Source: Chloroflexota bacterium (lineage in GTDB: Bacteria > Chloroflexota > Dehalococcoidia > Lucifugimonadales > JADFKI01). From it: 6,862 bases of DNA. The DNA is taken from NCBI GenBank assembly GCA_024648655.1, contig JAGGDZ010000015.1:1-6862 (forward strand). The letters run 5' to 3'. Made by a program: the position numbers and the translations under genes. Position 1 is the stretch's first letter; the number at the start of each line of letters is the position of its first letter. Below the pieces are notes generated by a model. It was not told the origin of the DNA and ran no database searches. It worked only from the letters and a program-made list of their open reading frames with translations. Shown here piece after piece: positions 4,718 to 6,862 of this stretch.

Positions 4718-5881
4718 ATGCCTTTCTTCACCCTCACGGACGCTGACGACAACGCCCGCGCAGGCGTGCTGCACACTCCGCATGGCGATGTGCCCACGCC
4801 CGCCTTCATGCCGGTCGCCACACAAGGCTCGGTCAAGGCGCTTGACTCCGCGGACCTACGAAATATCGGCGCGAACATCGTACTCGCCAACACCTACCAT
4901 CTCTACCTGCGGCCCGGCGTGGACGTCGTGCAAGACCTCGGTGGGCTGCACGGCTTCATGCAGTGGCACGGCGCCACCCTCACCGACAGCGGCGGCTTTC
5001 AAGGCTTCAGCCTTGAGCATCTTCGAACAATCACCGAAGACGCCATTATCTTCAAGTCGCATATAGACGGCAGCGAGCACACCTTCAGCCCGGAAGCGGC
5101 AATTCGGCACCAGCAAGGCATAGGCGCCGACATCATTATGCCCCTCGATATATGCGCGCCCGCCGACAGCGACTACGAGGCAGTTGACGCGGCGGTGGAA
5201 AAGACGAATCGCTGGCTGCTGCGCTGCGTGGAGGCGCATACGCTGCCCGACCAGAGACTCTTCGGCATCGTGCAGGGCGGCCTGTTCCCTAATCTGCGGC
5301 GCAAGTCGGCGGACTTCATCACCGGCGTCGGATTCCCCGGCTACTCCATTGGCGGGCTGAGCGTGGGCGAGTCCAAGCAGGCTATGTACGACACAGTGGA
5401 ACTCACGACTCCGATGCTGCCCACCGACGCCCCGCGATATCTTATGGGCGTAGGCTCGCCGGAAGACCTGGTTGAGTGCGTGGCGCGCGGCATCGACATG
5501 TTCGACTGCGTGCTGCCTACGCGAGTCGCCCGCAACGGAGCGCTATTCGTGCGCGAAGGCAGGCTGAACATTACGGCGGGACGCTTCAAGCGAAAGTACG
5601 CGCCCATCGAAGAAGGCTGTGACTGCTACACCTGCCTCACATACTCTGCGGCGTATGTGCATCACCTGTTCCGAGCCAAGGAACTGCTGGCGTACCGGCT
5701 GGCGACAATACACAACCTGCGCTTCGTACTGCGCCTGATGGAAGAGATGCGCACCGCGACAGTCGCAGGTGAGTTTGCCCAATACCGCCGCGAATTCCAC
5801 AGCCGCTTCACGCCGCCGGACGAACAGACACGCCGCGCTCAGAAGCAGAAGTGGCTTGCCTCGGTGCGACGGCAAAGTTAA
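4718..5881 (+). CDS. tgt: tRNA-guanine transglycosylase (queuosine biosynthesis)
   Basis: Exchanges guanine 34 in the anticodon of tRNAs for Asp, Asn, His and Tyr with the queuine precursor preQ1. From the ATG at 4718 the 387 residues align closely with E. coli Tgt. D90 lies in T-D-S-G-G-F-Q, D144 and C146 contact the base, G212-G-L-S-V-G-E is the conserved loop, and D263 in I-D-M-F-D-C is the nucleophile. The zinc site is C301, C303, C306 and H332. Two spots differ from common versions: Gly96 where Val is usual after S-G-G-F-Q, and D-I-C-A-P with a slightly shortened following loop instead of D-E-C-P-P-Y. The frame extends to a TTG at 4706 with a weak AGG before it; I prefer the ATG because it reproduces E. 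coli numbering almost exactly. It sits 24 nt after the coiled-coil gene, probably on the same transcript. Confidence 0.95.
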   Translation: MPFFTLTDADDNARAGVLHTPHGDVPTPAFMPVATQGSVKALDSADLRNIGANIVLANTYHLYLRPGVDVVQDLGGLHGFMQWHGATLTDSGGFQGFSLEHLRTITEDAIIFKSHIDGSEHTFSPEAAIRHQQGIGADIIMPLDICAPADSDYEAVDAAVEKTNRWLLRCVEAHTLPDQRLFGIVQGGLFPNLRRKSADFITGVGFPGYSIGGLSVGESKQAMYDTVELTTPMLPTDAPRYLMGVGSPEDLVECVARGIDMFDCVLPTRVARNGALFVREGRLNITAGRFKRKYAPIEEGCDCYTCLTYSAAYVHHLFRAKELLAYRLATIHNLRFVLRLMEEMRTATVAGEFAQYRREFHSRFTPPDEQTRRAQKQKWLASVRRQS

Positions 5882-5914
5882 GGGCATGAGCTGCCGCGGA
5901 CGACGACGTCTGCG

Positions 5915-6208
5915 TTATAGCTCCGGCTCGCCCCACTCGTCCAACCCGTCGTAGGGATATTCTAATTCCTCGCCCGAAACGAAATCCAACGGGAAACCCT
6001 GCGGCTCCGTTGACGCATCCGCAGACATGCCCGAAAGCCCGGCGTTCGCATCGGCATCGACGGCTTCACCGTTGCCTCCGAAGCCGTCGATGCTGCCGAG
6101 GAGGAGCAGCCCGATTATCAGTTCCTCGTCGGTAAATCGTCGCGTTCGTTCGTGGCGCATCTCTTGGCGCTCTTCGCCAGGCTGCCCAAACAAGTCAAAA
6201 ATCCCCAT
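5915..6208 (-). CDS. Small acidic hypothetical protein
   Basis: A 97-residue protein that I do not recognise. Residues 12-24 are charged and Arg/Glu-rich. Residues 25-40 contain F-T-D-E-E-L-I-I-G-L-L-L-L-G, a hydrophobic stretch too short to be a certain membrane helix. From about 46 onward the chain is strongly acidic and probably disordered, ending D-E-W-G-E-P-E-L. Codon third positions are GC-rich like the neighbouring genes, and AAGG lies about 5 nt before the ATG, so it is likely real. It is downstream of the CysO-like gene in the same direction (130 nt gap) and convergent with tgt (33 nt between stops, no clear terminator). It has no known sulfur-related motif and contains no cysteine. 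Confidence 0.6.
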   Translation of the reverse strand: MGIFDLFGQPGEERQEMRHERTRRFTDEELIIGLLLLGSIDGFGGNGEAVDADANAGLSGMSADASTEPQGFPLDFVSGEELEYPYDGLDEWGEPEL

Positions 6209-6338
6209 ACCGCCTTATTCCCATTGGACAGTGCATGCGCGGGCTTTCCGCCGACCGCCAAATGGATCTTGTCGGCTGTGGGGAGCCGCCCGAATAGCGC
6301 AGGCAACGTTTTTTTATCTCGACGATGGTGGATTTGAT

Positions 6339-6617
6339 TCAGCCGCCGCCTGCGACCGCCGGCACGATACTGACCTCGTCGCCGCTCTTCGTGGCGGTGC
6401 CCAAGCCTTCTAGGAAGCGCACATCTTCGCCGTTGATATAGACGTTCACGAAGTTGCGAAGCTCGCCCTCTTCGTCGCAGAGCCGAGCCTTGATTCCCGG
6501 GTACTGGCTCTCAAGCGAGCCGATAATCTCTCCCAGCGTCGTGCCGTCCGCGTCAACCTTGTCCGCGCCGTCCGTTACGCGTCGAAGCGGCGTCGGTATC
6601 CTTACCGATATGCTCAT
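6339..6617 (-). CDS. Ubiquitin-like sulfur carrier protein, CysO/MoaD2-type (MoaD/ThiS family)
   Basis: A 92-residue beta-grasp sulfur carrier. The sequence follows mycobacterial CysO closely by recall: an N-terminal I-P-T-P-L-R strand, D-G-T-T-L-G-E-I-I around 24-32, the F-V-N-V-Y-I-N-G-E-D-V-R-F block at 55-67, and a V-P-A-V-A-G-G-G end. In such proteins the C-terminal Gly is adenylylated and converted to a thiocarboxylate that donates sulfide. With CysO the acceptor is O-phosphoserine via CysM, and the peptidase Mec then releases cysteine. This one ends in three Gly rather than two. GGAGG lies 10 nt before the ATG. The preceding gene encodes a NIL-domain protein; no adenylyltransferase, cysM or mec is visible in the window. 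A role as MoaD for molybdopterin or as ThiS is possible but fits the sequence less well. Confidence 0.88.
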   Translation of the reverse strand: MSISVRIPTPLRRVTDGADKVDADGTTLGEIIGSLESQYPGIKARLCDEEGELRNFVNVYINGEDVRFLEGLGTATKSGDEVSIVPAVAGGG

Positions 6618-6627
6618 GTCGGGTATT

Positions 6628-6632
6628 CCTCC
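6628..6632 (-). promoter_or_regulatory. Ribosome binding site of the sulfur carrier gene
   Basis: GGAGG on the minus strand, 10 nt upstream of the ATG at 6617-6615. It is the strongest ribosome site in the right half of the window and makes the start secure. The rest of the 114-nt gap up to the NIL-domain gene shows no promoter or terminator that I can support. Confidence 0.7.
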
Positions 6633-6731
6633 AAAGGGTTAATGTGTGTTCGATTGGGGCCATCCCTTAGTTCAGTCCGCTGACCGATGAATATGTGGCA
6701 GGGAACGGGAAATTGTCTGTCGGCGCTCGCC

Positions 6732-6862
6732 TCACCCCTCGATCACATCGCCCGTGACCGAATCGACTCGCACGCCCGCCGCAGTCATCCACTCGATCCC
6801 GCGGTCTATTTCATCGTCGGAGCCTTCGAGTTCGAGCACCACCCAACCAACGCGCTCCTGCA
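6732..6862 (-). CDS. NIL-domain protein, C-terminal part (runs off the window)
   Basis: The last 42 residues before a TGA at 6734-6732 are visible. They read G-W-V-V-L-E-L-E-G, then D-D-E-I-D-R-G-I-E-W-M, then G-V-R-V-D-S-V-T-G-D-V-I-E-G. The pattern of a strand, a helix ending near a Trp, and G-V-x-V is that of the NIL domain, a ferredoxin-like fold found at the C-terminus of methionine-transport ATPases and in small stand-alone or ferredoxin-fused proteins next to sulfur metabolism genes. A stand-alone NIL protein is the likeliest identity given the CysO-like gene 114 nt downstream, but an ATPase (MetN) or ferredoxin fusion cannot be excluded because the N-terminus is missing. Confidence 0.75.
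   Translation of the reverse strand, partial: QERVGWVVLELEGSDDEIDRGIEWMTAAGVRVDSVTGDVIEG

Noticed and set aside
6309..6315. Run of seven T on the + strand as an intrinsic terminator
   Set aside because: No stem precedes it on the + strand and no rightward gene ends nearby.

Overview
The window looks like ordinary chromosomal DNA from a GC-rich bacterium. An uncultivated Chloroflexota lineage (Dehalococcoidia or SAR202-like) is my best guess. This rests on the mix seen here: a CysO-like sulfur carrier next to a NIL-domain protein, a coiled-coil protein with a nuclease-like C-terminus of a type I associate with that phylum, and a Zur-like Fur regulator. It is inference from gene style, not a database result. 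No mobile element, CRISPR array, tRNA or rRNA was recognised.

Left part (1-1089), leftward transcription: a Fur-superfamily metal regulator (Zur-like) lies upstream of the 5' end of a lipoprotein gene that runs off the window. Three 19-bp inverted repeats share the layout 7-5-7 with a GATA-N5-TATC core. One lies between the two genes and two lie in front of the regulator, one of them over its -10 element. They look like the regulator's own operators and suggest an autoregulated metal (probably zinc) uptake locus. The AT-rich 318-bp gap before aroK also holds a long imperfect hairpin and an 11-bp inverted repeat of unknown role.

Central part (1090-5881), rightward transcription: aroK (shikimate kinase), aroB (3-dehydroquinate synthase), a TauE/SafE-type membrane permease starting on the base after the aroB stop, then a hypothetical coiled-coil/nuclease-like protein with its own candidate promoter and a recently expanded 42-bp tandem repeat, and finally tgt (tRNA-guanine transglycosylase). 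aroK and aroB supply two steps of the shikimate pathway. The permease and tgt seem to be carried along by position rather than shared pathway.

Right part (5915-6862), leftward transcription and convergent with tgt: the C-terminus of a NIL-domain protein, a ubiquitin-like sulfur carrier very close in sequence to mycobacterial CysO but ending in GGG, and a small acidic protein of unknown function. NIL plus CysO points to sulfide incorporation or cysteine/methionine-related sulfur metabolism.

The most interesting signals are the GATA-N5-TATC operator set, the structured intergenic element at 922-976, and the repeat-bearing hypothetical protein. I do not see a clearly novel multi-gene system.
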